Part shown: in pieces, positions 8,123 through 17,256 of the stretch
Layout: the number at the start of each line of letters is the position of its first letter
Position numbering within the stretch: the first letter of the stretch is position 1
Assembly (NCBI RefSeq): GCF_030159055.1
Contig: NZ_BQXQ01000019.1
Span: 1-64,000 of the forward strand
Direction: 5' to 3'
Source: Acidovorax sp. SUPP3334
GTDB taxonomy: Bacteria; Pseudomonadota; Gammaproteobacteria; Burkholderiales; Burkholderiaceae_C
Length of the DNA stretch: 64,000 nucleotides
Notes under the pieces: generated by a model
What the model was told of the DNA's origin: nothing
The model's database searches: none
What the model saw: only the letters and a program-made list of their open reading frames with translations
Program-made: the position numbers and the translations under genes

Positions 8123-8502
8123 CCAGCCGCTCCGTGGTTTCGCGCCGGCGCGGTGCGCGCGGCTTCACGCTGGTCGAGGTGATGGTCGCGCTGGCCATCG
8201 TTGCGATCGCGCTGATGGCCGGGCTGCAGGCCACGTCGGCCCTCACCCGCAACGCCGCGCGCCAGACCGATGTGCTGCTGGCCCACCTGTGCGCCGAAAA
8301 CGAATTGGTGAGGGTGCGCCTGTCGCGCCAGATGCCGCCCATCGGCGACAGCACGCTGGCCTGCGAGCAGGCGGGGCGCCGCTACGACGTCTCGCTCATC
8401 GTGCGGCCCACGCCCAACCCGCAGTTCCGCCGGGTGGATGCCCAGGTCTCCGACGGGCAGAACTCGGTGCTGCGCCTGTCCACCATCGTGGGGAGGTACT
8501 GA
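8119..8502 (+). CDS. gspI: Type II secretion minor pseudopilin GspI
   Basis: 127 residues, ATGA overlap with gspH. The prepilin motif is RGFTLVEVMVALAIVAIALMAGLQA, followed by the short GspI domain (NELVRVRLSRQMPPIGDS, FRRVDAQVSD). GspI, J and K form the pseudopilus tip. Length is normal for the family. Confidence 0.92.
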   Translation: MTSRSVVSRRRGARGFTLVEVMVALAIVAIALMAGLQATSALTRNAARQTDVLLAHLCAENELVRVRLSRQMPPIGDSTLACEQAGRRYDVSLIVRPTPNPQFRRVDAQVSDGQNSVLRLSTIVGRY

Positions 8503-8503
8503 C

Positions 8504-9196
8504 GTGGCCCGCCCGCAGCGCCATAGGCGCGCCTCCGGTTTCACCTTGATCGAACTGCTGGTGGCGATCACCATCATGGCGATCCTGGCGATCATGAGCT
8601 GGCGCGGCCTGGACGGCATGGTGCGCGCGCAGGAGCAGACGCGCGAACGCGCCGACGGCCTGCTCGTCATCCAGGCGGCGCTCGCGCAGTGGGGCACCGA
8701 TCTGGACGCCCTGCAGGCCATCGACCAGACCGAGCCGCTCGACTGGGACGGCCAGGTGCTGCGCATGACGCGCCGCAGCAGCGCCGAGCCCGACGAAGGC
8801 CCCGTGGTGGTGGCCTGGACGCGGCGCAACGTGAACGGCATCGACCAGTGGCTGCGCTGGCAGTCGCCCCCCGTGCGCACGCGGGCCCAGTGGCGCGAGT
8901 CCTGGCAGCGCGCGGCGCAGTGGGCGCGCACGCCGGGCCAGGCCGAGCGGCGCACCGAAACCGTCCTCATGCCGCTGGTGAACTGGCAGGTCTACTACTA
9001 CCGCGACGGCGCCTGGTACAACGCGCTTTCCGGCAGCGCAACCAACGCCAACGTGGCGCAATCGCAAGTGCCCACGGCGGCCACCAACATTCCCGAAGGC
9101 ATTCGCCTGCAATTGACGCTGCCGCCGGGCCGCGCATTGGCCGGCGTGCTGACCCGCGACTGGGTCAATCCCGTGAACGGGGGAGGCAAGTCATGA
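8504..9196 (+). CDS. gspJ: Type II secretion minor pseudopilin GspJ
   Basis: The GTG at 8504, right after the gspI stop, gives a 230-residue protein with the prepilin motif SGFTLIELLVAITIMAILAIMSWRGLD. The GspJ hallmark W at the end of the helix and the long beta domain (QWGTDLDALQ, VLRMTRRSS, VYYYRDGAWYN) are present. Its stop overlaps the gspK start (ATGA at 9193-9196), so the tip proteins are translationally coupled. Confidence 0.92.
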   Translation: MARPQRHRRASGFTLIELLVAITIMAILAIMSWRGLDGMVRAQEQTRERADGLLVIQAALAQWGTDLDALQAIDQTEPLDWDGQVLRMTRRSSAEPDEGPVVVAWTRRNVNGIDQWLRWQSPPVRTRAQWRESWQRAAQWARTPGQAERRTETVLMPLVNWQVYYYRDGAWYNALSGSATNANVAQSQVPTAATNIPEGIRLQLTLPPGRALAGVLTRDWVNPVNGGGKS

Positions 9197-10188
9197 CGCC
9201 GCGCCGCCCCGCTCCCCCCTGCCGGCCCGCGGCACGCGGCGCTGCGCTGCTGGCGGCCATGCTCACCGTGACGCTGGTGGCCACATTCGCTGCTGCGGCC
9301 ATGTGGCAGCAGTGGCGGGCCGTCGAGGTGGAGACCGCCGAGCGCGCGCGGGCGCAGTCGGCCTGGATCCTGGCCGGCGCCCTCGACTGGTCGCGCCTCA
9401 TCCTGCGCGAGGACGCCATGGCACGCAACGGCGACGGCACCGATCACCTGGCCGAGCCCTGGGCGGTGCCGCTGGAAGAGGCCCGCCTGTCCACCTTCCT
9501 GGCGGCAGACCGCAACGTGAGCCAGCCCGAGGACGCCAGCACCGACACGGCCGACGCCTTCCTGTCGGGCCGCATCATCGACCTGCAGTCGCGCATGAAC
9601 CTTTTCAATCTGGTGGACGGCACGGGGCAGGAGCTTGCGCTGCGCCAGTTCACCCGGCTCTTCGAGCAGCTCGGCCTGCCGCGCCAGCAATTGAACGTGC
9701 TGGCCGACGGGCTGCGCCGGGCCAAGGCCACGGGTGGCGATACCGGCACCGCGCCGCTCATGCCGCGCTCGGTGTCGCAGCTGTCGTGGCTGGGCGTGGA
9801 TGCGGCCACCATCGCCGCGCTGGAACCCTACGTCACCATGCTTCCCCGGGGTACGCGGGTGAACCTCAATACGGCCAGCGCCCAGGTGCTGCATGCCAGC
9901 ATCGACGGGCTCGACATGGCCGGCGCTCAACAACTGGTGTCGGCGCGCGAGGCCCGGCACTTTCGCAACGAGGAAGACGCGCGCAAGCTGCTGAGCGGCT
10001 CGGCGCAGATGGACACCGGCACCCACACCGTCAACTCGTCGTACTACGAAGTGCTCGGCCAGCTGCGGCTGGGCAGCACGGTGGTGCAGGAGCGTTCCCT
10101 GGTCTACAAGGCAGGCCGCGAAGCGCGCACGCTCTGGCGCGAACGCGGGGTCTTCGCTCGCAGCGACGCCAACGCGGCCGCCCGCTGA
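9193..10188 (+). CDS. gspK: Type II secretion minor pseudopilin GspK
   Basis: 331 residues, coupled to gspJ. GspK caps the pseudopilus. The N-terminus is RGAALLAAMLTVTLVATFAAAA, which lacks Glu5 as expected for GspK. The large alpha domain contains GRIIDLQSRMNLFNLV, the SAM-like helix-hairpin region (LPRGTRVNLNTASAQVLHA) and VNSSYYEVLGQLRLG. The start was chosen at 9193 because the upstream open frame is a gspJ shadow. Confidence 0.93.
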   Translation: MTPRRPAPPCRPAARGAALLAAMLTVTLVATFAAAAMWQQWRAVEVETAERARAQSAWILAGALDWSRLILREDAMARNGDGTDHLAEPWAVPLEEARLSTFLAADRNVSQPEDASTDTADAFLSGRIIDLQSRMNLFNLVDGTGQELALRQFTRLFEQLGLPRQQLNVLADGLRRAKATGGDTGTAPLMPRSVSQLSWLGVDAATIAALEPYVTMLPRGTRVNLNTASAQVLHASIDGLDMAGAQQLVSAREARHFRNEEDARKLLSGSAQMDTGTHTVNSSYYEVLGQLRLGSTVVQERSLVYKAGREARTLWRERGVFARSDANAAAR

Positions 10189-10244
10189 CCCCAGCCGCGC
10201 GATCCGTCATGCAACGCCCCTAAAATGGCCCGCGAAACCCATCC

Positions 10245-11480
10245 ATGAGCACCCTCATTCTTTCCTTGCCCCCGGGCATTCCGGGGCCGGCCACCGAGTA
10301 CGGCTACACGCTGACCACCGACGGCCACACCGCCACACGACACGCGAGTGCGCCCGCTTCGCTGCTGCCCGACCCTGGCCGCGCCGGCGAACGGGTGGCC
10401 GTGGTGCCGGCCCGCGCCCTGTCGTGGCAGCGCGTCACGCTGCCGCCGGGTGCCGGCACGCAGGCGCCGCGCCTGCGCGCCGTGCTCGAAGGCCTGCTCG
10501 AAGAGCGCCTGCTGGACGACCCCGCTGCGCTGCACTTCGCGCTGGAGCCGGGCGCCCGCCCGGGTGCCCCCGCCTGGGTGGCCGTGTGCGACCGGGCCTG
10601 GCTGCGCGGTGCGCTGCAGGCGCTCGAAGCCGCAGGCCGGCCGGTGCAGCGCGTGGTGCCCGAATTCGCTCCAGGCCCCGGCGCCAGCGGAGCCCCCGAA
10701 TACTTCGCACTGGGCACCCCGGAAGACGCCCAGCTGGTCGCCACCGCACAGGGCCCCGATCAGGCCGTGGCGGTGCTGCCGCTGTCGCCCATGGCCCTGC
10801 AACTGACGGGCGCGATGGCCGAGGCCGAGCAGCCTCCCGCCGTGCGCGCCGAGCCCGCCGTGGCCGAGCTGGCCGAGCAGATGCTGGGCCGGCCCGCCGT
10901 GCTCTACACCGCCAGCCAGCGCGCGCTGGACGCCGCCCGCGGCGAGTGGGACCTGGCGCAGTTCGACCTGGCCAGCAGCCGCCGCACCCGCGCGCTGCGC
11001 AAGGCCGGCAGCACGCTCGGCACCTTCGCGCGGGCGCCGCAGTGGCGCGCCGCTCGCTGGGCGCTCGGTGTTCTGGTCGCCACGCAACTGGTGGGTCTCA
11101 ATGCCTGGGCGTGGCAGGAGCGGCAGGCGCTGGAGGCCAAGCAGGCCGGTGTGCGCGCCGCGCTCACGCAGACCTTTCCCCAAGTGAAGGTGGTGGTCGA
11201 TGTGCCCGTGCAGATGGAGCGCGAACTCGCCCAGTTGCGCCAGGCCACCGGCAGCGTCTCCCCGCGCGACCTCGAACCCATGCTGGCCGCCGCCGGTGCC
11301 GCCCTGCCGCCAGGGCAGTTGCCCACGGCGCTCGACTACAGCGCGGGCGACCTGCGCCTGCGCGGCCTCGAACTGCCGCCCGACGTGCTCGCCAGCGCCA
11401 ACCAGCGGCTGTCCGCTGCCGGGTATTCCGCCCGCCTGCAGGACGGCCAATGGCTGCTGCGCACCGGAGGCCAGCCATGA
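10245..11480 (+). CDS. gspL: Type II secretion inner-membrane platform protein GspL
   Basis: 411 residues. The N-terminal actin-like cytoplasmic domain (about 1-260) recruits the ATPase GspE. One membrane helix (WALGVLVATQLVGLNAWAW, about residues 269-287) and a periplasmic ferredoxin-like domain follow. The motif LEGLLEERLLDD in the first half is typical of GspL. The stop overlaps gspM (ATGA). A 56-base gap separates it from gspK. Confidence 0.9.
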   Translation: MSTLILSLPPGIPGPATEYGYTLTTDGHTATRHASAPASLLPDPGRAGERVAVVPARALSWQRVTLPPGAGTQAPRLRAVLEGLLEERLLDDPAALHFALEPGARPGAPAWVAVCDRAWLRGALQALEAAGRPVQRVVPEFAPGPGASGAPEYFALGTPEDAQLVATAQGPDQAVAVLPLSPMALQLTGAMAEAEQPPAVRAEPAVAELAEQMLGRPAVLYTASQRALDAARGEWDLAQFDLASSRRTRALRKAGSTLGTFARAPQWRAARWALGVLVATQLVGLNAWAWQERQALEAKQAGVRAALTQTFPQVKVVVDVPVQMERELAQLRQATGSVSPRDLEPMLAAAGAALPPGQLPTALDYSAGDLRLRGLELPPDVLASANQRLSAAGYSARLQDGQWLLRTGGQP

Positions 11481-12073
11481 AACGCCCTTCTTCTTTCGCT
11501 GCGGCCGATTCGCCGTCGGCGTCCGCCGCCGCGCCCCTGCGGGCTCGGTGGAAGGCACTGGCGTCGCGCGAGCAGTCGCTGGTTCTGGCCGCTGGCGGCC
11601 TGGTCGCCGCCGCGCTGCTGTGGTGGGTGGCGGTCGCGCCCGCGCTGCAAACCCTGCGCAGCGCGCCCGCCCGCCACGCCGAGCTGGACGCCCAGCTGCA
11701 GCACATGCAGTCGCTTCAGGCCGAGGCGCTGCAACTGCAGAGCGCACCGCGCCCGCCGCTGGGCGATACCGCCCAGGCCCTGCGCAGCTCGCTCACCCAG
11801 AGCCTGGGCACGACCGCACAGATGGCGGTGCTGGGCGACCGTGTCACGGTCACGCTCAAAGGCGCGCCCGCCGATGCGCTGGCACTGTGGCTTTCGCAGG
11901 CGCGCAGCAATGCCCGCACCGTGCCGATCGAAGCCCGCCTTGCGCGCAGCAGCACCGCCGTGGTCGGCCCGACGGCCGCGAACAAGCCACCGGCCGCCCT
12001 GTCCCACCAGCCCGCGGAGCCCGACATGCCGCGCTGGGACGGCACGCTGGTGCTGGCGCTGCCGCCGGGTTGA
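11477..12073 (+). CDS. gspM: Type II secretion inner-membrane platform protein GspM
   Basis: 198 residues, start overlapping the gspL stop. A Ser/Ala-rich cytoplasmic N-terminus is followed by the GspM pattern RWKALASREQSLVLAAGGLVAAALLWWVAVAPALQTLR (membrane helix about residues 36-56) and a periplasmic ferredoxin-like domain rich in Ala and Gln. It partners GspL to anchor the ATPase. Identification rests on the helix context and the L-M-N-D order. Confidence 0.88.
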   Translation: MKRPSSFAAADSPSASAAAPLRARWKALASREQSLVLAAGGLVAAALLWWVAVAPALQTLRSAPARHAELDAQLQHMQSLQAEALQLQSAPRPPLGDTAQALRSSLTQSLGTTAQMAVLGDRVTVTLKGAPADALALWLSQARSNARTVPIEARLARSSTAVVGPTAANKPPAALSHQPAEPDMPRWDGTLVLALPPG

Positions 12074-12149
12074 TGGGTTGCCGTTCGCCGATGCTTTCCT
12101 TGCCCACGCACTGCCCTGACCCTGAACCCCGCCTTTTTTCAAGCCCCTT

Positions 12150-12977
12150 TTGAACGCCACCGTGTCCCGCACCGCTGCCTCCCGCTCTTCTTTCGCCGGC
12201 TCCGGCAAGCCGCACTCGCCGATGGGCTGGGCGCTGGCCGGCTGCCTGCTGGGCGCGTTGCCGGCGCTGCTGGTCTTCGCCCCGGCCCAGTGGCTGGCCC
12301 ATGCCGTGGAGCAGGCCAGCGGCGGGCAGGTGCTGCTGGCCCAGGCGCGCGGCACGGTGTGGACCGGCTCGGCGCAGATGGTGCTCACCGGCGGGCGCGG
12401 CAGCCAGGACCAGACCGCCCTGCCCGGCCGCCTGGACTGGCGCCTGCGGCCCACATGGAACGGTGCCCGCGCCGAACTGCGGGCCGATTGCTGCACGCCG
12501 CAGGCCGTGCAATTGCACGTGCACCCGCACTGGGAGGGCGCCCGCGTGACGGTGGCCGACGCCCGCAGCCAGTGGCCCGCCGCCGTGCTGGCTGGCCTGG
12601 GCACGCCCTGGAACACGCTGCAGCCGCAAGGCCAGCTGGCGCTGGACACGCGGGGCCTGTCTTTCGACTGGTCCGCCGGGCGGCTCGTGGTGGACGGCCA
12701 GGCGCAGGTCGATGCGCTGGACATGTCCTCGCGCCTGTCCACGCTGCGCCCCATGGGCAGCTACCGGTTGCTGCTGCAGGGCGGGCAGGCGCCCACTCTG
12801 GCGCTTTCGACCCTGGACGGCGCGCTGCGCCTGTCGGGCAACGGCCAATGGGTGGGGCAGCGCCTGCGCTTCACCGGCGAGGCCACTGCAGCGCCCGAGC
12901 GCGAAGGCGCGCTGTCCAATCTTCTCAATATCATCGGGCGGCGCAACGGCGCGCGCTCCATCATCACCGTGGGTTGA
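12150..12977 (+). CDS. gspN: Type II secretion protein GspN
   Basis: 275 residues if translation starts at TTG 12150; GTG 12162 is an equally good start. A single N-terminal membrane helix (GWALAGCLLGALPALLVF) precedes a periplasmic beta-rich domain (VLLAQARGTVWTGSAQMVLTGG, LPGRLDWRLRP), which is the T2SS-N family pattern. GspN is an accessory, not universally required inner-membrane protein. It lies between gspM and gspD as usual. Confidence 0.87.
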   Translation: MNATVSRTAASRSSFAGSGKPHSPMGWALAGCLLGALPALLVFAPAQWLAHAVEQASGGQVLLAQARGTVWTGSAQMVLTGGRGSQDQTALPGRLDWRLRPTWNGARAELRADCCTPQAVQLHVHPHWEGARVTVADARSQWPAAVLAGLGTPWNTLQPQGQLALDTRGLSFDWSAGRLVVDGQAQVDALDMSSRLSTLRPMGSYRLLLQGGQAPTLALSTLDGALRLSGNGQWVGQRLRFTGEATAAPEREGALSNLLNIIGRRNGARSIITVG

Positions 12978-12981
12978 CCCT

Positions 12982-15396
12982 ATGACTTCCTTGACTTCGC
13001 AACGCCTGCGGTTCGCGCTCCACTCCCTGGCCGCAGCGGCCCTGCTGGCAGGCGCCGGCGGCACGCTGCAGGCCCAGACGGCGGTGGGCACCGGCACCAG
13101 CAGCGTGCGTGCCGGCGAGCCGGTCACGCTCAATTTCGCCAATGCCGAGATCGAGGCCGTGGCCCGCACCATGGCCACCATCACCGGCCGCAACGTCGTG
13201 GTGGACCCGCGCGTGAAAGGCCAGCTCACCCTGGTGACCGAGCGCGCGGTAACGCCTGCCGCGGCCTTCCAGCAATTCCTGGCCGCCCTGCGGCTGCAGG
13301 GTTTCACGGTGGTGGAAGCGGCCGGCCTGTACAAGGTCGTGCCCGAAGCCGATGCCAAGCTGCAGGCCGGCAACGTGAGCGTGTCGGAAAGCGGGCTCGG
13401 CGGCACGCGGGGCGGCGGGCAGATCGTCACGCAGATCTTCAAGCTCAATTTCGAGAACGCGGCCAATCTGGTGCCGGTGCTGCGCCCGCTCATCAGCCCC
13501 AACAACACGATCAACGTGAACCCCGGCAACAACTCGCTGGTGATCACCGACTATGCGGACAACCTGCAGCGCCTGGCGCGCATCGTGGCCGCCATGGATG
13601 TCTCCAACGCCAGCGACGTCGAAGTGATTCCGCTGCAAAACGCCCTGGCCACCGAACTGGCCCCCCTGGTGTCGCGCCTGCTCGAAGGCAGCGGCACCAC
13701 CGGCGCCGCCGTGCCGGCGGTCGCCCAGGGGCAGTCGGACACGTCGTTCCGCACCACGCTGCTGGCCGAGCCGCGCAGCAATTCGCTGATCCTGCGCGCC
13801 TCCAACCCGGCGCGCCTGGCGCTCGTGCGGGCGCTGGTGCAAAAGCTCGACCAGCCACCGACCCCCGGCAGCAGCGCGGCCGGCGGCAACATCCACGTGG
13901 TGTATTTGAAGAACGCCGACGCCACCAAGCTCGCGGCCACGCTGCGCGCGGCGCTGTCGGGGGACATGGGCAGCAGTTCTTCGGGCGGCGGGGCCACCTC
14001 CGGCGCGCCTTCGGGTTCGGGCATGGGCATGGGCATGGGCTCCACCGGGCTGGGCGGCGGCATGTCGCAGACCAGCGGCGGCGGCAACAGTTCGATGGGC
14101 AGCAACTCCGCCTTCGGCGGGGGCAGCAGCAGCGGCGGCGGGCTGGGCAGCAATGCCGGCGGCCTGGGCAGCTCGGCCAACAGCAACCAGCCATCCACGG
14201 GCGGCCAGATCCAGGCGGACCCGACGACCAACTCGCTCATCATTTCCGCACCCGAGCCGCAGTTCCGGCAGCTGCGCGCGGTCATCGACCAGCTCGACGG
14301 ACGGCGTGCGCAGGTGCTGGTGGAGAGCCTGATCGTGGAGGTCTCGGCCAACAAGGTGGCCGAGTTCGGCATCCAGTGGCAAGGCGTGCTGGGCAACACG
14401 GGCAGCGGCACGGTGGGCGTGATCGGAACCAACTCCACGCAGGGCGGCGGCACCAACATCATCAACCTCGCACTGGCGGCGGCCAGCGGCAATGCAGCCA
14501 GCATCGGCTCGGCAATCACCGGCAGCAACAGCCTGGGCAAAGGCCTGAACGTGGCCGTCGCGCCGCGCATCAACGGCAACTACTACCTGGGCGCACTGGC
14601 CAATTTCCTGGAGAACACGGGCGATGCCAACGTGCTTTCCACCCCCAACCTGATGACGCTGGACAACGAGGAAGCCCAGATCATCATCGGCAACAACGTG
14701 CCGTTCGTGACGGGCTCGTACGCCAACAGCACCGGCAGCAGCACCGTGAGTCCGTTCACCACCGTCGAGCGCAAGGACGTGGGCCTGATGCTGCGCGTGC
14801 GCCCGCAGATCAACGAGAACGGCTTGGTCAAGCTCACGCTGTACCAGGAAGTCTCGCAGGTGAACGACGGCACGCTCACGGCCGCCAACGGCCCCACCAC
14901 GAGCAAGCGGTCGATCGAGTCCACCGTGCTGGTGAACGACGGCAGCGTCATCGTGCTGGGCGGCCTGCTGGAAGACCGCTACGCGCTCGGCCAGGACAAG
15001 GTGCCGCTGATGGGCGACCTGCCGCTGGTGGGCGGCCTGTTCCGCAATGAAAACCGCTCGCGCCGCAAGACCAACCTGATGGTGTTCCTGCGCCCGGTCG
15101 TGATCCGCGACGCCGCCACCAGCGATGCCGTCATGACCGACCGTTACGAAGCCATCCGCGCCCTGCAGCAAAACACCCAGCCCGCGCCCAGCAACGTGAT
15201 GCGCAGCGTGTCCGAGGCGCCGGTGCTGCCGCCCCTGCGCAACGACACCGCGCCGACCACGCCGGTGTCGCCCCAGACGCCGATGCGCACGGCGCCGATC
15301 GCACCGCTGGTGCCCGAACAGCGCGCGGTGCCCCGGTCGATGTCCGCGCCGTCCGACGAGTACACCGCCCCCCCGGAAAAGCTCAGCCCTCAGTAA
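12982..15396 (+). CDS. gspD: Type II secretion outer-membrane secretin GspD
   Basis: The 804-residue secretin forms the outer-membrane gate. It has a signal peptide (about 1-32, ending LQAQ), N0-N1-N2 domains (EIEAVARTMATITGRNVVVDPRVKG; FKLNFENAANLVPVLRPLI; VEVIPLQNALATELAPLVSRLLEG), then N3 carrying a long Gly/Ser insert (residues about 330-405, with GMGMGMGS and SGGG runs). The secretin core includes VPFVTGSY, VERKDVGLMLRVRPQI and VLGGLLEDRYALGQDKVPLMGDLPLVGGLF. A Pro/Thr-rich C-terminal tail (S-domain position) may bind a pilotin. No lipobox is seen. The ATG at 12982 follows the gspN stop by 4 bases. Confidence 0.96.
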   Translation: MTSLTSQRLRFALHSLAAAALLAGAGGTLQAQTAVGTGTSSVRAGEPVTLNFANAEIEAVARTMATITGRNVVVDPRVKGQLTLVTERAVTPAAAFQQFLAALRLQGFTVVEAAGLYKVVPEADAKLQAGNVSVSESGLGGTRGGGQIVTQIFKLNFENAANLVPVLRPLISPNNTINVNPGNNSLVITDYADNLQRLARIVAAMDVSNASDVEVIPLQNALATELAPLVSRLLEGSGTTGAAVPAVAQGQSDTSFRTTLLAEPRSNSLILRASNPARLALVRALVQKLDQPPTPGSSAAGGNIHVVYLKNADATKLAATLRAALSGDMGSSSSGGGATSGAPSGSGMGMGMGSTGLGGGMSQTSGGGNSSMGSNSAFGGGSSSGGGLGSNAGGLGSSANSNQPSTGGQIQADPTTNSLIISAPEPQFRQLRAVIDQLDGRRAQVLVESLIVEVSANKVAEFGIQWQGVLGNTGSGTVGVIGTNSTQGGGTNIINLALAAASGNAASIGSAITGSNSLGKGLNVAVAPRINGNYYLGALANFLENTGDANVLSTPNLMTLDNEEAQIIIGNNVPFVTGSYANSTGSSTVSPFTTVERKDVGLMLRVRPQINENGLVKLTLYQEVSQVNDGTLTAANGPTTSKRSIESTVLVNDGSVIVLGGLLEDRYALGQDKVPLMGDLPLVGGLFRNENRSRRKTNLMVFLRPVVIRDAATSDAVMTDRYEAIRALQQNTQPAPSNVMRSVSEAPVLPPLRNDTAPTTPVSPQTPMRTAPIAPLVPEQRAVPRSMSAPSDEYTAPPEKLSPQ

Positions 15397-15399
15397 CCC

Positions 15400-16761
15400 A
15401 TGCGCCACCCGCTTCCCTACGCCTTCGCGCGCACTGCCCAGCTACTGCTCGAGGACGACGGCCAGGCCACCGTCCTGTGGCACGGCCCCGCGCCCGATGC
15501 CGGCGCACTGTCCGAAGTGCTGCGCAAATACGCGGTGCGCCAGCTCATGCCGCTGGACGCCCATGCGCTGGCGCAGCGCATCAGCGCGGCCTATTCGCAG
15601 GGCGAATCGAGCGCGGCCACGGTGGTGAGCGAGGTCGAGTCCGACGCCGACCTCTCGCGCATGATGCAGGAGCTGCCGGCGGTGGAAGACCTGCTGGAAT
15701 CGGCGGGCGATGCGCCCATCATCCGCATGCTGAACGCGCTGCTCACGCAGGCCGCGCGCGACGGGGCGAGCGACATCCACATCGAGCCCTACGAGCGCCA
15801 CTCCAGCGTGCGCTTTCGCGTGGACGGCACCCTGCGCGAGGTGGTGCAGCCCAACCGCGCCCTGCATGCCGCGCTGATCTCGCGCCTGAAGATCATGGCC
15901 GACCTCGACATCTCGGAAAAGCGCCTGCCGCAGGACGGCCGCATCAGCCTGCGCCTGGGCACCCGCGCCATCGACGTGCGCGTGTCCACCCTGCCCAGCG
16001 CCCACGGCGAGCGCGCCGTGCTGCGCCTTCTGGACAAGAGCGGCAGCAAGCTGAGCCTGGAGGCCGTGGGCATGCAGGGCAACACCCTGCACCGGTTCGA
16101 CAGCCTGATCCACCAGCCGCACGGCATCATCCTGGTGACCGGGCCCACGGGCTCGGGCAAGACCACCACGCTGTATGCCGCGCTAGAGCGGCTGGACGCG
16201 GCCAGCAGCAACATCATGACGGTCGAAGACCCCATCGAATACGAGCTGCCGGGCGTGGGCCAGACCCAGGTGAACGCCAAGATCGACCTCACCTTCGCCA
16301 AGGCCCTGCGTGCCATCCTGCGCCAGGACCCGGACGTGATCATGATCGGCGAAATCCGCGACTTCGAGACCGCGCAGATCGCGATCCAGGCCTCGCTCAC
16401 CGGCCACCTGGTGCTCGCCACGCTGCACACCAACGACGCCGCCAGCGCCGTCACGCGCCTGACCGACATGGGCGTGGAGCCTTTCCTGCTGTCCAGCTCG
16501 CTGCTGGGCGTGCTGGCCCAGCGCCTGGTGCGCAAGCTCGACCCGTCCGACCCCAGCGGCTACCGCGGCCGCACGGGGGTGTTCGAAATGCTGGTGGTGG
16601 ACGACACGCTGCGCGCGCAGATCCACAACCAGGCCTCCGAGGCCGAACTGCGCGCCACGGCCCTGGCCGGCGGCATGACGCTGATGCGCGACGACGGCGA
16701 GCGCCTGGTGCGCGCCGGCATCACCAGCCCCGAGGAAGTGCTGCGCGTCACGCGGGATTGA
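15400..16761 (+). CDS. gspE: Type II secretion ATPase GspE lacking the tetracysteine module
   Basis: The 453-residue hexameric ATPase powers pseudopilus growth from the cytoplasm. It has SDIHIEPYE, Walker [11 protein letters not shown] (about residues 247-256), the Asp box VEDPIEYE, Walker [11 protein letters not shown] and the His box [10 protein letters not shown]. Typical GspE proteins are about 500 residues and carry a CxxC...CxxC zinc module just before GYRGRTG. Here RLVRKL runs through DPSDPS straight into [11 protein letters not shown] (about residue 387), so the module is absent and no Cys is present there. The frame is otherwise intact. It starts 3 bases after the gspD stop. Confidence 0.93.
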   Translation: MRHPLPYAFARTAQLLLEDDGQATVLWHGPAPDAGALSEVLRKYAVRQLMPLDAHALAQRISAAYSQGESSAATVVSEVESDADLSRMMQELPAVEDLLESAGDAPIIRMLNALLTQAARDGASDIHIEPYERHSSVRFRVDGTLREVVQPNRALHAALISRLKIMADLDISEKRLPQDGRISLRLGTRAIDVRVSTLPSAHGERAVLRLLDKSGSKLSLEAVGMQGNTLHRFDSLIHQPHGIILVTGPTGSGKTTTLYAALERLDAASSNIMTVEDPIEYELPGVGQTQVNAKIDLTFAKALRAILRQDPDVIMIGEIRDFETAQIAIQASLTGHLVLATLHTNDAASAVTRLTDMGVEPFLLSSSLLGVLAQRLVRKLDPSDPSGYRGRTGVFEMLVVDDTLRAQIHNQASEAELRATALAGGMTLMRDDGERLVRAGITSPEEVLRVTRD

Positions 16762-16798
16762 AGGCAGGGGATGGGCGGCGCGAAGCGCCCGCCAACCA

Positions 16799-16856
16799 TT
16801 GCTATTTTATTGATAGCAATACCCCCTAGTGCTGATTGCGCTGGAGGCTTTTTTGA
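16799..16856 (-). repeat. Comamonadaceae palindromic repeat, copy 2
   Basis: An inverted copy of the 5.1-kb repeat: read on the minus strand it gives GCCTCCAGCGCAATCAGCAC, TAGGGGGTAT and TGCTATCAATAAAATAGCA. It sits after gspE and supplies the last codons and the stop of the truncated CZB-domain gene. Confidence 0.85.
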
Positions 16857-17178
16857 CTTGAACCCTTACCGCCGGCAGCCGCTCGTCGCGCGCGCCCTCC
16901 AGCACCTGCGCCCGCCACGGCAGCCAGCGCTCGTGGCTGGCGATGGCGGCGTCGATGTCGATCTCGGCCAGCAACTTGGCCGCCTCGTCGCCCATCACCA
17001 CCAGTTCGCTGGCGTTGCTGTCGGGCAGGGAGGTCCAGTCGTCGTCCACGGCCTTGCCATCCCCACGGGGCGTGAACAGGCGGCTGAAAAATCCCATGTC
17101 GGTGTCTTGGTGCGTGCCCCGGCTCGGCACCGCCGCGGGTTGCGGCACTGCAGGGGGCATGGACGGCGCTGCCATCAT
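16807..17178 (-). pseudogene. CZB-domain (chemoreceptor zinc-binding) protein, truncated by a repeat
   Basis: The frame encodes MGFFSRLFTPRG (a possible true start at 17097), a linker, then DIDAAIASHERWLPWRAQVLEGARDERL. This matches the opening of a CZB domain, where the first His and the W..R..L...I.G pattern lead to a zinc site. The later zinc ligands (a Cys and two His) are absent, because after DERLPAVRVQV the reading runs into the palindromic repeat, which encodes the tail KASSAISTRGYCYQ and the stop. It therefore looks like a 3'-truncated gene. Intact homologues would be longer soluble regulatory proteins. CZB assignment is by eye and moderate. Confidence 0.55.
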
Positions 17179-17256
17179 GGCCGGCGATTATCGACGCTCG
17201 CCCGGCCATGGCAAAAACCGACATCCGTCCACTGCGCCCACGGTGCCGGGGATGCC

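Noticed and set aside
12964-15408. Minus-strand frame of 814 codons opposite gspD
   Set aside because: Shadow of the secretin gene; translation is His/Arg/Gly-rich without recognisable domains.
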